Shown: positions 26,031-36,281, counted from the stretch's first letter. The stretch is 64,000 bases of DNA from Pseudomonadota bacterium (GCA_023391335.1 JAEWBG010000060.1:1-64000); one strand, 5' to 3'. Made by a program: numbers and translations. The notes: generated by a model from the letters alone, not told the origin.

Positions 26031-27074
26031 ATGTACGAGTCGAATAAGCGAAGTCGAGGCACTGCTTTCAAGTTATTGCCATTCCTCGCCGCGGTGCTGA
26101 TGTGCTTGCCGGCTTGGGGGTTCGACGTTCCAGAGTTCATGCCGAACGTTGTCGACACGGCCGGCGTGCTGTCAGTCGATGAGGTTGCTCGACTGAACGG
26201 CACGATCGCGAAGCTGCGCGCGGAGAGCCATATTTTTGCTGCAGTGCTCGTTGTGCCGACGACGCAACCTGAGACGATCGAGCAGGCGGCCGAGGAGGCA
26301 TTCCGAAAATGGGCGCTGGGGCAGAAGGGAGTCGATAACGGTCTGCTGATGTTAGTGGCCGTGAACGATCGCAAAGTGCGAATCGAAGTGGGCTATGGAC
26401 TCGAGGGCCCCATTCCCGATGTGATGGCGAGTCGCATCATTCGCAGCGTCCTGGTGCCGAACTTTAAACAACAGCACTACGCTGCGGGCCTCGATGATGC
26501 GCTGATCATTTGCAACGATTTGGTCCTGCACGGGGAGTCCATCAGGCTCAAGCCCGAATCCGATTCTTCGATCCATGTGAACCGCTGGATTGTGTTCGCC
26601 GTGTGGGTATTCCTGATCGTGCTTGTTCCGATCATCGTGCGGGCGACGGCAATTTCTCGTGCTGCTCGATATGCGCCATCGCTGCAGCCGTCCGATCAAG
26701 AGCGTCGCTGGTGGCGCATCGCGTGTCCGAACGGCGTCTCGATCTTCTTGACCCTATTCTTACTGTTCAATCCCGGCATTTTCTTCGTGATGCTGATGAA
26801 CACGAAGGTGGCGTTCCTCACCCCGCTATTCATCGCCTTCGCGTACATATTCCTCGTCGCCACCAACTGGGGTTACCTCGCGATGTTGAAACCCGCTTGG
26901 CGAGAAAAATTTCTGACCTCGCCGCGCAAGCGAACGCGTGCGAAAGGCGGCATGCCGCAAGCGTTCGAATCGGCATGGAGCGGTGGCTCGTCTGGATCGT
27001 CAAGCTCATCCCATTCCTCCAGTTCATCGGGAGGAGGCAGTTCGGGAGGAGGCGGTGCGAGCGGATCGTGGTGA
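26031..27074 (+). CDS. TPM-domain (YgcG-type) membrane protein
   Basis: ATG 26031 follows AAGGAC. A signal peptide (to about residue 31) leads to a TPM domain (about 33-170: NVVDTAGVLSVDEVARLNGTI, VDNGLLMLVAVNDRKVRIEVGYGLEG, ending FKQQHYAAGLDDAL). Three membrane segments follow (about 186-205, 240-258, 262-280), then a Ser/Gly tail of about 35 residues ending in SGSW, a hallmark of the YgcG group. TPM domains are periplasmic folds linked to assembly or stress responses; the activity is not settled. Preceded by the ACAGGAT repeats. Confidence 0.87.
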   Translation: MYESNKRSRGTAFKLLPFLAAVLMCLPAWGFDVPEFMPNVVDTAGVLSVDEVARLNGTIAKLRAESHIFAAVLVVPTTQPETIEQAAEEAFRKWALGQKGVDNGLLMLVAVNDRKVRIEVGYGLEGPIPDVMASRIIRSVLVPNFKQQHYAAGLDDALIICNDLVLHGESIRLKPESDSSIHVNRWIVFAVWVFLIVLVPIIVRATAISRAARYAPSLQPSDQERRWWRIACPNGVSIFLTLFLLFNPGIFFVMLMNTKVAFLTPLFIAFAYIFLVATNWGYLAMLKPAWREKFLTSPRKRTRAKGGMPQAFESAWSGGSSGSSSSSHSSSSSGGGSSGGGGASGSW

Positions 27075-27286
27075 TCGCGACCCCCCACGGAACAGGGCGG
27101 ATATTCTGATCTCAGGGCAGAACCCGCCAACAATCCGGGCATGCTCACTCCAGTAAGAGAGAAAGCACACTTCTTGGAACTCTTCGGCCTTATTTGTAGT
27201 TATTACCATCTGGCCCGATTCCGAGACGCCTGAGCCCTGGTCCCAAAGACTCAGCGTCCCCCGAATAAGAACAGGGAATTCGCTGC

Positions 27287-30200
27287 ATGTCGAAGAGTAC
27301 TCAGCTGTCCATTGTGAATGGTTCTGCGGCCAGCGATGTCGTCGTCGGCGGCGGTCAGATGGGTCAGCTCATCCGCGAGTTGGATTGGTCGAAGACCCCG
27401 CTCGGGCCGATCGAACGCTGGCCGCAGAGTCTGCGCAGTGCACTCAGCATTTGCTTGCCGTCGAAAGCGCAGATCGCGCTCTGTTGGGGCGAGGATCTAA
27501 TCACCCTCTATAACGATGCGTATCGTCCTGTGTTCGGCGCCAAGCATCCGAGCGCATTGGGAAAACCACTGCGCGAGGCTTGGGATGAGCTTTGGCGGGC
27601 GGGATTAAAAGAGATCTTCGATGGCGTGCTCACGACGGGCGAAGCGTTTTGGGCACAAGACCGCCCCTTCTTCATGGAGCGCTACGGCTATCCCGAGGAG
27701 ACTTACTTTGACGTCTCTTACGATCCGGTTCGCGACGAGTCCGGCCGAGTAGGCGGGGTGTTTTGCATCGTCAGCGAGACCACCGGCCGAGTCATCGGCG
27801 AGCGCAGACTGCGAGCGCTGCGTGACCTCGGCTATATCTCCCAGCATGCCCGTCGAGTCGCCGATGTCTATGCGTCGGCCACCCAGGTGTTATCGCATTA
27901 CGCGGAAGACTTGCCGTTCGCATTGTTGTATGGGCCGCATGAGACATCCGGCCACGAGCTGTTGGTCCGCGTCGGCGTGGCACAAGACTCGACAGCCGCG
28001 CCGGCTCACATGTCCACCTCCGCCGGTCCTGTCTGGCCGTTCTCGAGCGATGTTGCAGTCCTCCAAGAGAACGAGCTGGCCGCGATCGGCTCGTTGCATG
28101 CTGGCCCGTGGCCGGAGCAGATCAGGCAAGCAGTGGTTCTGCCGTTCGTTGCGCTTGGCCAGACTGCGCCGAGTTACCTCATCGCGGGAATCAGCCCACG
28201 ACGCAAACTGGACGATGGCTATTTGGATTTTCTGCGACTCGTCGTCGGCAATATTGCAGGCGCGATTGCAAGCGCTCGCAAAGTTGAAGACGAACATAGG
28301 CGAGCGGAAATGCTCGCAGAGCTCGATCGAGCCAAGACGACGTTCTTCTCGAACGTAAGCCACGAACTTCGCACACCGCTCACATTGATTCTGGGCCCGG
28401 TCGAGCAGCTCCTGCAGGGTTCGCGGCTCGATCCCGAAGCGCGCCGGTTGCTCACATTCGTGAATCGCAGCTCGATGCGGCTGCTAAAGCTCGTCAACAC
28501 CTTGCTCGATTTCGCGCGCCTTGAAGGCGGACGCTTGCAGGCCAAGTACGAGCCGACCGATCTCGCGCTGCTCACAACGGAGTTGGCTAGCACTTTTCGA
28601 TCTGCAATGGAGAGCGCGGGGCTCACGTTCGAAGTGCACTGCGATGCGCTGAGTAATCCCGTGCATGTCGATCGCGAAATGTGGGAGAAGATCGTTCTCA
28701 ATCTCTTGTCGAACGCATTCAAGTTCACCTTGCACGGCAAGGTGAGCGTCCATCTGAGCGAGACGAGCGAGGGTGTTGACTTTCAAGTACGCGATTCCGG
28801 AACCGGAATTCCTGCGCCTGAAGTTCCACGACTGTTCGAACGTTTTTATCGCGTGCCGAATGCATCGGGAAGATCGAACGAGGGTACGGGCATCGGGCTT
28901 GCGCTCGTGAACGAGCTCGTGAAATTGCACGGTGGCTCGATTTCCGTGAGAAGCGAGGAGGGACAAGGCACGACCTTTACTATCAGGCTGCCCTTTGGCT
29001 CCAAGCATCTGCCTGCGGGCCAGGTTCAGCCCGCACGCGATAGCACATCGCGATCAAATGTAGTGACGGCGTTTCTCGAGGAAATCCGAGCGTGGCAGGG
29101 GTCCGCAGGCATCGATGAAATTGCGGATCTGCATAGCACTGAGGCGCCGAGCGGAACGTCGGGCGCGCCATCCGAGCGTTACAAGATCCTACTTGCCGAT
29201 GACAACGCCGACATGCGCGAGTACGTCCGGCATCTGATCGGACAGCAGTTCGATCTCACCACGGCATGCGATGGTCTCGAAGCGCTCGATCTAATCCGCA
29301 AAGACCCGCCCGATCTGGTTCTCTCAGATGTGATGATGCCGAAGATGGACGGCATAGCACTGCTGAACACTTTGAGAGCGGATCCTGCAACCGTAGACAT
29401 CCCGGTGATCCTGTTGTCCGCTCGCGCCGGTGAAGAAGCGCGGGTTGAAGGTCTCAATGTCGGTGCAGACGACTATTTGATCAAGCCGTTCGGTGCGCGC
29501 GAACTCGTCGCTCGCATCCATGCACACGTGCGGCTGTCGCAAATGCGGCGCAGTGCTCAAACGGCGTTGAAGGAAGCGGAAGCGCTTCGCTGGCGCGTGG
29601 CACACGAACAAATGCGAATGCAGCTAGGCGAGCTACAGCGCATCTTCCAGAACACACCGTCCTTCATGGCCGTGCTGACGGGGGACGATCTCGTATTCGA
29701 ATTGATCAATCCTGCGTACGAGAAGCTGATCGACTATCGGAAGGTATTGGGCAAGCCCTTGCTGGAAGGCATGCCTGAGTTGATCGATCAACCCTATCCG
29801 AAACTATTGAAGCGCGTCATGGAGACCGGAGAGCCATTCATCGGGCGCGAAATGCCGGTCACGCTGCAGGCGGAGGAAACGGCCTTGCCGGTGCAGCGCT
29901 ATGTCGATTTCGTCTACATGCCGCTCATCGGCGGTGGCATTCAGCCCGCCGTGTTGGTCGAAGGTAACGATGTGACCGATCGTGTCCAAGCGAAGCGGCA
30001 GCTCGAGGACGCCAACAAGCGCAAGGACGAATTCTTGGCAACGCTTGCACATGAGTTGCGCAATCCGCTGGCGGCCTTGTCATCTGCAGCGCAACTTCTG
30101 ATCCGAGCGGAACAGAAGCCCGCCATCGCGGCGGTTGCACGCGATGCACTCACGCGCCAAGTCGAACAGATGGCGAGGTTGTTGGACGATCTGCTCGACC

Positions 30201-31138
30201 TAGGTCGCATTACGCACGGCCGAGTACATCTGCGCAAAGCGCTGATGCCGCTGGAAGAGGCGATTGATGCAGCGGTCGAGACGAGCCGACCGATCTTCGA
30301 GGCGAAGCGCCATACGCTGCGAGTCGAGCGTCCGGAACAATCCGTGTGGGTGGATGCGGATCGAGTGCGCCTCGCGCAGATCTTCACCAACCTGCTCACC
30401 AATGCTGCTAAGTACACGGACCCGGAAGGCTCCATTGTCGTGAGCATTGATCGAGCGGACCAGCGAGCGCGTGTCACCATATCGGATACGGGCATCGGAC
30501 TCTCCAACGAAGCGCTGGCCCGTGTGTTCGAAATGTTTTCGCAGTTGAAACCCGCGATCGAACGTTCAGAAGGGGGGTTGGGGATCGGACTCGCGCTGGT
30601 GAAAGGACTCGTCGAATTGCATGGCGGCCGCGTGTTCGCACGCAGCGCGGGGCTGGGTCATGGCGCTCAATTCACTGTTGAGCTGCCTCTCGCTGAAAGG
30701 CAAATCGCAGAAGCGAGCGAGGAGCAAAGCGATCGCACAACGCCGCACAGGGACTTCAATTCTCGCAAGGTTCTAATTACCGACGACAACAAAGACACCG
30801 CACGCAGTTGGGCCGCTTTGTTGGAACTGGAAGGCTGTCAGACGCGCACTGCGTTCTCCGCCTCCGAGGCGATGAGAGTCGTGGAGGAATTCCAGCCTGA
30901 CGTCGCGCTGCTAGATATCGGCATGCCCGACATCAGTGGCTATGAACTGGCACGAATGCTTCGATCTACACCGGTGGGACGAAAGCTACTGCTCGTGGCA
31001 ATTACCGGTTGGGGTCAGCAGCAGGACAAATTCAAAGCGCTCGAGGCCGGCTTCGATGCTCATCTGACGAAGCCGGTCAATCTGCAGCAAGTCATCGCGT
31101 TGATCGATGAACGTCTGGGGGATGCGCCCGGGCAATGA
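27287..31138 (+). CDS. Hybrid sensor kinase with two kinase cores and two receivers
   Basis: Domain order: N-terminal sensor region with a PAS-like part and a GAF-like part (1-335); HisKA with His359 (NVSHELRTPL); HATPase to about 572 (EGTGIGLALV); receiver with Asp681 (LVLSDVMMPKMDG); PAS-like domain (about 783-895); second HisKA with His922 (LAHELRNPLAAL); second HATPase to about 1135 (GGLGIGLALV); second receiver with Asp1210 (LLDIGMPDISG). All phosphorylation residues and ATP-lid motifs are intact. No membrane segment is present, so the signal is cytoplasmic or comes from a partner. Monocistronic; ATG 27287 has only a weak ribosome site (GGGAATTCGC). Confidence 0.93.
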   Translation: MSKSTQLSIVNGSAASDVVVGGGQMGQLIRELDWSKTPLGPIERWPQSLRSALSICLPSKAQIALCWGEDLITLYNDAYRPVFGAKHPSALGKPLREAWDELWRAGLKEIFDGVLTTGEAFWAQDRPFFMERYGYPEETYFDVSYDPVRDESGRVGGVFCIVSETTGRVIGERRLRALRDLGYISQHARRVADVYASATQVLSHYAEDLPFALLYGPHETSGHELLVRVGVAQDSTAAPAHMSTSAGPVWPFSSDVAVLQENELAAIGSLHAGPWPEQIRQAVVLPFVALGQTAPSYLIAGISPRRKLDDGYLDFLRLVVGNIAGAIASARKVEDEHRRAEMLAELDRAKTTFFSNVSHELRTPLTLILGPVEQLLQGSRLDPEARRLLTFVNRSSMRLLKLVNTLLDFARLEGGRLQAKYEPTDLALLTTELASTFRSAMESAGLTFEVHCDALSNPVHVDREMWEKIVLNLLSNAFKFTLHGKVSVHLSETSEGVDFQVRDSGTGIPAPEVPRLFERFYRVPNASGRSNEGTGIGLALVNELVKLHGGSISVRSEEGQGTTFTIRLPFGSKHLPAGQVQPARDSTSRSNVVTAFLEEIRAWQGSAGIDEIADLHSTEAPSGTSGAPSERYKILLADDNADMREYVRHLIGQQFDLTTACDGLEALDLIRKDPPDLVLSDVMMPKMDGIALLNTLRADPATVDIPVILLSARAGEEARVEGLNVGADDYLIKPFGARELVARIHAHVRLSQMRRSAQTALKEAEALRWRVAHEQMRMQLGELQRIFQNTPSFMAVLTGDDLVFELINPAYEKLIDYRKVLGKPLLEGMPELIDQPYPKLLKRVMETGEPFIGREMPVTLQAEETALPVQRYVDFVYMPLIGGGIQPAVLVEGNDVTDRVQAKRQLEDANKRKDEFLATLAHELRNPLAALSSAAQLLIRAEQKPAIAAVARDALTRQVEQMARLLDDLLDLGRITHGRVHLRKALMPLEEAIDAAVETSRPIFEAKRHTLRVERPEQSVWVDADRVRLAQIFTNLLTNAAKYTDPEGSIVVSIDRADQRARVTISDTGIGLSNEALARVFEMFSQLKPAIERSEGGLGIGLALVKGLVELHGGRVFARSAGLGHGAQFTVELPLAERQIAEASEEQSDRTTPHRDFNSRKVLITDDNKDTARSWAALLELEGCQTRTAFSASEAMRVVEEFQPDVALLDIGMPDISGYELARMLRSTPVGRKLLLVAITGWGQQQDKFKALEAGFDAHLTKPVNLQQVIALIDERLGDAPGQ

Positions 31139-31150
31139 TGAGTCCGGCCA

Positions 31151-31900
31151 TCACGCAAACGCCTTCGGGGCGTTTGGATCGGTCACTCGTCCCGTGACAG
31201 GCGGTTCCGTCTTTTCACTTTCCAGCAGACCCTTGTAGACGAAGCCTGCAATTGCGCCACCGACGATCGGTGCGAGCCAGAAGAGCCAGAGCTGCGCGAT
31301 TGCCCATCCGCCGACGAACAGCGCCGGCGCCGTGCTGCGTGCCGGATTCACTGAAGTGTTGGTGACGGGAATCGAGATGAGATGAATCAGTGTGAGTGCG
31401 AGCCCGATCGCAATGCCTGCGAAGCCCACCGGAGCACGTTTGTGTGTCGCACCGAGAATGACGATCAGGAACATGAACGTCATGACGAGTTCGCTCGTGA
31501 GCGCTGCGCCCATGCTGTAACCGCCGGGAGAATGTTCGCCATACCCGTTCGCCGCGAAACCTGCAGCTAGATCGAAACCGGCGCGGCCACTTGCAATGAC
31601 ATACAAGACCCCGGCTGCGGCAATGGCGCCGATGAGTTGCGCGAGAATGTACGGACCGATGTGTGCGGCTGGAAAACGCCCGCCAGCCCAGAGTCCAACG
31701 GTGACCGCGGGATTGAAGTGACCGCCTGATATCGGCCCGAGTGCGTACGCTGCCGTGAGCACGGTTAAGCCGAAGGCCAACGCCACGCCGACGAACCCGA
31801 TCCCCAGCTCCGGAAATGCCGCGGCGAGTACTGCGCTGCCGCACCCGCCGAGCACGAGCCAGAATGTTCCCAAGAATTCAGCTGTGAGCTTCGCAGGCAT
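31151..31900 (-). CDS. aqpZ: Aquaporin Z family water channel
   Basis: Six membrane helices with both pore motifs: GGHFNPAVT (first NPA) and NTSVNPARS (second). Arg after the second NPA is the selectivity-filter Arg, and the small Thr/His-bearing filter residues fit AqpZ-type water selectivity. Residues 1-12 (MPAKLTAEFLGT) match AqpZ. It is convergent with the large kinase gene, separated by 12 bp, and its 3' end forms a shared hairpin. Confidence 0.94.
   Translation of the reverse strand: MPAKLTAEFLGTFWLVLGGCGSAVLAAAFPELGIGFVGVALAFGLTVLTAAYALGPISGGHFNPAVTVGLWAGGRFPAAHIGPYILAQLIGAIAAAGVLYVIASGRAGFDLAAGFAANGYGEHSPGGYSMGAALTSELVMTFMFLIVILGATHKRAPVGFAGIAIGLALTLIHLISIPVTNTSVNPARSTAPALFVGGWAIAQLWLFWLAPIVGGAIAGFVYKGLLESEKTEPPVTGRVTDPNAPKAFA
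31156..31176. terminator. Shared hairpin between convergent genes
   Basis: CAAACGCC (31156-31163) pairs with GGCGTTTG (31169-31176) around a TTCGG loop. It lies inside the last codons of aqpZ and 18 bp after the kinase stop, so it could end transcription in the kinase direction. There is no long T-run, so the call is tentative. Confidence 0.45.
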
Positions 31901-32092
31901 GACCTTCTCCGCGTTGTTGTCGGCCGCCGAACGGTAGGCCGCCGCGATTCTGGCGCCGAGAATCTATTTTGGAATCGTGTGTTGCCGCATCAACGGCCGG
32001 TAAACACATGTCGGTCGCCTGTCGTGCCTCTTCGGCCTCAGGAGTGCTGACCAAGTGGGTGCTGCGCAGCCAACGGACAACGCTCAATTCCC

Positions 32093-32660
32093 GACCGCCC
32101 CGCATCCGGGCTGGAGAACGCATCCGGCTGGACGCATCCGGCTGGACAACCATCAACGTGCCGCGCATCCCACTGGACATCCATCGAATGTGTGGGTGTC
32201 CACGACCGCATGCCCGCACCGCATCCCACTGGACATCCATCGAATGTGTGGGCGGCGGGACACTCGACACCCACCATCATTCCCAGCTTCGGACACCCAT
32301 CGAATGGGGGCATCCGCCGCCCACTGGATGGGTGCATCCGGCTGGACACCCATCAACGTGTTGCGCATCCCATCAAGACCATCCTGGACACCCATCAAGA
32401 CCATCCGGTTGCATCCGGTTGGACACCCATCAACGATGTTGCGCATCCCATTGGACATCCATCGAATGTGTGGGTGTCCACGACCGCGCACGACCGCATG
32501 CCCGCACTGGGCACCTGTCAAATAGGTGGGTGTCCACAACCTCGCGATTAGCGTTCGCCACTGCGCGATTGGGCGATCGCACGATTCGCGCGACTCGCCG
32601 TGCCGCCCACTGCGGTCGCGCGATTGGACGGAGGCGCGCGATTGGACACCCGCCGAATCT
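32093..32660. repeat. Mosaic block of degenerate direct and inverted repeats
   Basis: The core motif TGGACAYCCATCRA recurs about nine times. One longer unit (GCATCCCAYTGGACATCC, then ATCGAATGTGTGGG) is at 32165, 32221 and 32453; a second (GCATCCGGYTGGACAMCC, then ATCAACG) is at 32129, 32335 and 32413. Because TGGACAYCCA is followed by TGGGTGTCCA, the first unit forms a hairpin. Towards 32560-32660 it merges into GCGCGATTGG repeats. Spacing is irregular. The block lies between aqpZ and the TonB-dependent receptor and looks non-coding. Confidence 0.8.
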
Positions 32661-33137
32661 GAATCGAGGCTCGTACTTCAGCGCCGGAACATCACCTGCG
32701 CGTCTGTTCAGGAGCGCCCGTGAGCGGGCGTCGTGCGCATGACCTGATTGGTTGTGTACGGAGGGATGCCTCAATAGATATGTAAGACAAATGTTCCGAT
32801 ATCACTTGTGACGCTGTTGAGCCGACCAGGGTGTTTCGCTGGCGAGTTCACGACTGCAAGCTAGATAGCATTTACACGGACAAAGGTGGATGCCTTCTCA
32901 ACGGACGCACGGCCAGTTGGCTAAATCCTTGCTGCTGATGCGGAAACGCTTGTGTTTACGGCATGTGGAGAATCCGAGGCCATATGAATTGTGTATGCAA
33001 CCATGCTCTTGATCGATTGCTGAAAGAAATGTAGCGCGAACGCATCGAATTCGGCCCACGCGGGTCGGTGTTGCGCAGTCAAAAAATCAATGCTACAAAA
33101 TGTAGGACAATTGGTGCGACGCAGATGGATGGGGAAC

Positions 33138-33196
33138 ATGGGCGCTTTCGCCGAGACCGCAGCCAATAGCAGCTGCGGCGCTTAGGGAACGCCCAT
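33138..33196 (+). promoter_or_regulatory. Structured leader upstream of the TonB-dependent receptor
   Basis: Nested stems: ATGGGCG (33138-33144) pairs with CGCCCAT (33190-33196), enclosing CCGCAGC (33157-33163) paired with GCTGCGG (33172-33178) around CAATAGCA. The structure ends 45 bases before the receptor ATG. It does not show the conserved boxes of the cobalamin or TPP riboswitches. It could be a 5'-UTR regulatory element or an upstream terminator. Confidence 0.4.
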
Positions 33197-33241
33197 CCGT
33201 GCGCACCGATACGACTGAAATCAACACAAGGGGGGAAGTTA

Positions 33242-36200
33242 ATGACTTCGCACGCTTTGATCCGGGCGTCTATTGCAGCGCTCACCGCTACCGCATCTTT
33301 ATCTGCAACCACGATTTGGGCGCAGGAGGCCAACGCACCATCTCAGGATGTGGCGCACCAAGATCTAGAGACAATTACCGTGACCGGTTCGCGCACCATC
33401 ATGGATGCCGCGCATTCGCCAACGCCGCTCACGACGGTCGACATCAGCCAGATCGCCGTCACTACACCGAGCGACACTGCTGACGCATTGAATAAATTGC
33501 CGAACATCATGGGCGGACGTACGCCGCGCAACCAAGGTAACGGCAGCACCAACAACGGCGGCAATACACTGTCGCTCCGCAACTTCGGCGCATCGCGCAC
33601 TCTCGTGCTGCTCGATGGGCATCGCGTGGCGCCGAGTAATCAAGACGGTTCCGTCAACATCGACGTGATGCCGCAAATGCTCGTGAAGAGTGTCGACATC
33701 GTGACCGGCGGTGCATCGGCAATCTACGGCTCCGACGCTGTGGCCGGCGTGGTCAACTACGTTCTCGACAAGGAGTTCACTGGCCTGGAGGTGAAGGCAG
33801 ACTACGGTCAGTCAAAGTACAGCGACGGCGATCAATACCAATTCGGCGCGGCTTGGGGTACGGGGTTGTTCAACGACCGCGGTCATATCGAAATGGGCGC
33901 ACGTTTCCGCCATCAGGACATGATCCCGATCAGCGCACGCCCGTACGGAAAAGATGGCCAGCAATGGTTGTTGACCGGCAACGGTACGCCCGAAAAGCCG
34001 TTCACCAACACTCCCTATGCGCGCGTGTTCAACAGCGGCCCGGACGCAGGCAACGTCGTGTGCGGCTCGGCTTGTGCATACAACGACTATACGTTCGACG
34101 CGGCCGGCAATCTGATTCCGAGGACGCATGGCATCCCGACCAATTCGCCGCCGGTAGAGTCCGGGGGCGATGGCGCCTATACGAAGTACGGCACATTCCG
34201 TTCCGGCGTCGAAATGAAGGATGTGTTCGCACGCTTCAGTCTCGACCTGGGTGAAAGCGCCAACTGGTATGTGCAAGGATCTTGGGCACAAGCCACAAAC
34301 GAATCCGACTGGATTCAGTGGGTCGTGAGCCCGAATCCAGGCCGGCCGAATTCGATTTTCTCCAACAACCCATACCTGACCCCTGCAACGCAGGCGGCGC
34401 TAGGCGCGGGCATTGACTGCTCAACGAACCCCACCGGGCGATTCTGTTTGCCGGCCACTCCGGCGACTTCTCCGCAGACCAATAGCACGCCACCAGCGCC
34501 GCCGGCTGGGGCAGCGAATGTCCCTTATATCCGCGTCCCCATGTACATCGACAAGGTCGACGGGCAGCCTGTGAACGGGAACCCAGATCGCATGTATCGC
34601 ACGTTGGGCGATCAAAAGCAGTGGAACGCGGAGACCGGCGTCACCGGCGACATCGGTGAGAACTGGCATTGGGATGTGTACTACAACCACGCCAACAGCG
34701 AGCTGACGGTCACCAATCCCAACAACACGGATAACGCCAAGTACCTGGCGGCACTCGATGCGGTGGACGACAACGGCACGATCAAGTGCTGGGTCAGCAC
34801 GCAGCCGCAGTACGCAAGTCTCTATCCGGGATGCGTACCCATCAACGTCACCAATCCCAATGGGATCTCGGCGGACGCTTACAACTATCTGCGCACGTCT
34901 ACGTCTTGGACATTGACGCAGAAACTCGACGATATCGGTCTATCCCTCGGTGGCGACATCGGTTTCGGACTGCCTGCCGGCAACATCGTCGCGAACGTGT
35001 CGGGCGAAGCTCGCTGGATGACCTACAACATGCAGAGCGACTTCCTGCCATCGGACTTCGTGAACTGCACGGGCCTGCGCTTCTGTCTCGCAAACGGCGG
35101 GGCTCCGCTGCGCTGGGTGCAGAACACGAATGCTGAAGTCGATGCTAAGAGCCACGTGTACGAGTACGCCCTGGAATTGAACGTACCGCTGCTCAAGGAC
35201 ATCCCCGGATTCGAGGATGTGTCCGTGAACTTGGCAGGCCGTCGCGCTAAGTACTCGGACTTCGACGCAGGCGATTCCTGGAAGATCGGTCTGAACTGGC
35301 AGATCATCGAGTCGATACGCTTCCGCGGCACGCTGTCGCAGGACTTCCGCGCGCCGAACATGAACGATCTGTATCAGCCCGCTGGTGTGTCCTCGACCGG
35401 ATTCCAAGATCGACTTACGGGCGGAAGCAATCAGGGTGAGCGTCTCGTCACGCGCGGCAATCCGGATCTGACACCGGAAACCGCGAAGACCTTCACCGCC
35501 GGTATCGTGTTGACGCCGAGTTTCCTGCCGCGCTTCAGCTTGGCTGTGGACTACTACGAAACCAAACTGACGAATGCGATCACCGGCATCACCTATCAGA
35601 GCGATGCAATTCAAGGGCTGTGCTTGGCCAGCGCACCCAACTACGACTCGCAGTTCTGCTCGTTGGCGATTCGGCCGATCACGAATCCGTCCGATCCCAA
35701 CTACACGAACCCGGCCGTCAACATGCCGACGGAAATCCGCTCCGCTCCGCTCAACGCAGCGGTACAGAAGACGCACGGCATCGATGCTCAGCTCGACTAC
35801 AACTGGGACATGTTGGGCGGCACCTTCTCGATTCGGCACTTGCTGAGCTATCAGCCGGTGAACGAAACGTTGAACACGCCGGCCTCCACGTTCTGGACGT
35901 ACGCGATTCAGCCGAAGCTGATGCAGACCACGTTCGTTTCGTACTCGAACGAGAGCTGGCTCGTCGCTCTGCAGAATCGTTGGCTTGGCAGCGTGGACCT
36001 CAAGAGCAGCGACAACAAGCTGAACGGCAATCGACAGAACTATGTCGATTCGACCTTGGATGCTTACGACGTTATCGATCTGACGGTGACCAAGAAGTTT
36101 GCTGCATGGGGCGGTGGGCTGGAAGGCTTCATCAACATCAGCAACCTGCTAAACGAACGTGCGCCGTTGTTCCCGTCTAACTCAGGTCTGCCGGGTCTCT

Positions 36201-36271
36201 TCTATCCAACCTTGGGCATCTACGACGACATGGGCCGCTTCTACACGGCGGGCTTTAGGATGAAGTTCTAG
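33242..36271 (+). CDS. TonB-dependent outer-membrane receptor
   Basis: GGGGGGAAG precedes ATG 33242. Signal peptide to about residue 28 (IWAQE), TonB box LETITVTGSR (about 42-51), plug domain (about 60-175, with RTLVLLDGHRV and GGASAIYGSDAVAGVVNYVLD), and a barrel ending in the typical C-terminal aromatic (TAGFRMKF). At 1009 residues it is in the range of large receptors for carbohydrates or other bulky ligands. The barrel has an Asn/Pro-rich insert around residues 405-425. No siderophore genes are near; a GH43 glycosidase three genes away hints at oligosaccharide uptake (inference). Confidence 0.92.
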   Translation: MTSHALIRASIAALTATASLSATTIWAQEANAPSQDVAHQDLETITVTGSRTIMDAAHSPTPLTTVDISQIAVTTPSDTADALNKLPNIMGGRTPRNQGNGSTNNGGNTLSLRNFGASRTLVLLDGHRVAPSNQDGSVNIDVMPQMLVKSVDIVTGGASAIYGSDAVAGVVNYVLDKEFTGLEVKADYGQSKYSDGDQYQFGAAWGTGLFNDRGHIEMGARFRHQDMIPISARPYGKDGQQWLLTGNGTPEKPFTNTPYARVFNSGPDAGNVVCGSACAYNDYTFDAAGNLIPRTHGIPTNSPPVESGGDGAYTKYGTFRSGVEMKDVFARFSLDLGESANWYVQGSWAQATNESDWIQWVVSPNPGRPNSIFSNNPYLTPATQAALGAGIDCSTNPTGRFCLPATPATSPQTNSTPPAPPAGAANVPYIRVPMYIDKVDGQPVNGNPDRMYRTLGDQKQWNAETGVTGDIGENWHWDVYYNHANSELTVTNPNNTDNAKYLAALDAVDDNGTIKCWVSTQPQYASLYPGCVPINVTNPNGISADAYNYLRTSTSWTLTQKLDDIGLSLGGDIGFGLPAGNIVANVSGEARWMTYNMQSDFLPSDFVNCTGLRFCLANGGAPLRWVQNTNAEVDAKSHVYEYALELNVPLLKDIPGFEDVSVNLAGRRAKYSDFDAGDSWKIGLNWQIIESIRFRGTLSQDFRAPNMNDLYQPAGVSSTGFQDRLTGGSNQGERLVTRGNPDLTPETAKTFTAGIVLTPSFLPRFSLAVDYYETKLTNAITGITYQSDAIQGLCLASAPNYDSQFCSLAIRPITNPSDPNYTNPAVNMPTEIRSAPLNAAVQKTHGIDAQLDYNWDMLGGTFSIRHLLSYQPVNETLNTPASTFWTYAIQPKLMQTTFVSYSNESWLVALQNRWLGSVDLKSSDNKLNGNRQNYVDSTLDAYDVIDLTVTKKFAAWGGGLEGFINISNLLNERAPLFPSNSGLPGLFYPTLGIYDDMGRFYTAGFRMKF

Positions 36272-36281
36272 CGATAGCGCG

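Noticed and set aside
32093..32545. CRISPR-like array
   Set aside because: Repeat lengths and gaps vary widely, spacers are themselves repeats, and no cas genes are near.
31969..32742. Repetitive reading frames with GHPSN-like peptides
   Set aside because: Frames exist on both strands because the DNA is repetitive; no ribosome site and no consistent codon bias support translation.
33100..33241. Cobalamin or TPP riboswitch before the receptor gene
   Set aside because: None of the conserved boxes of either class is present; only generic nested stems are seen.
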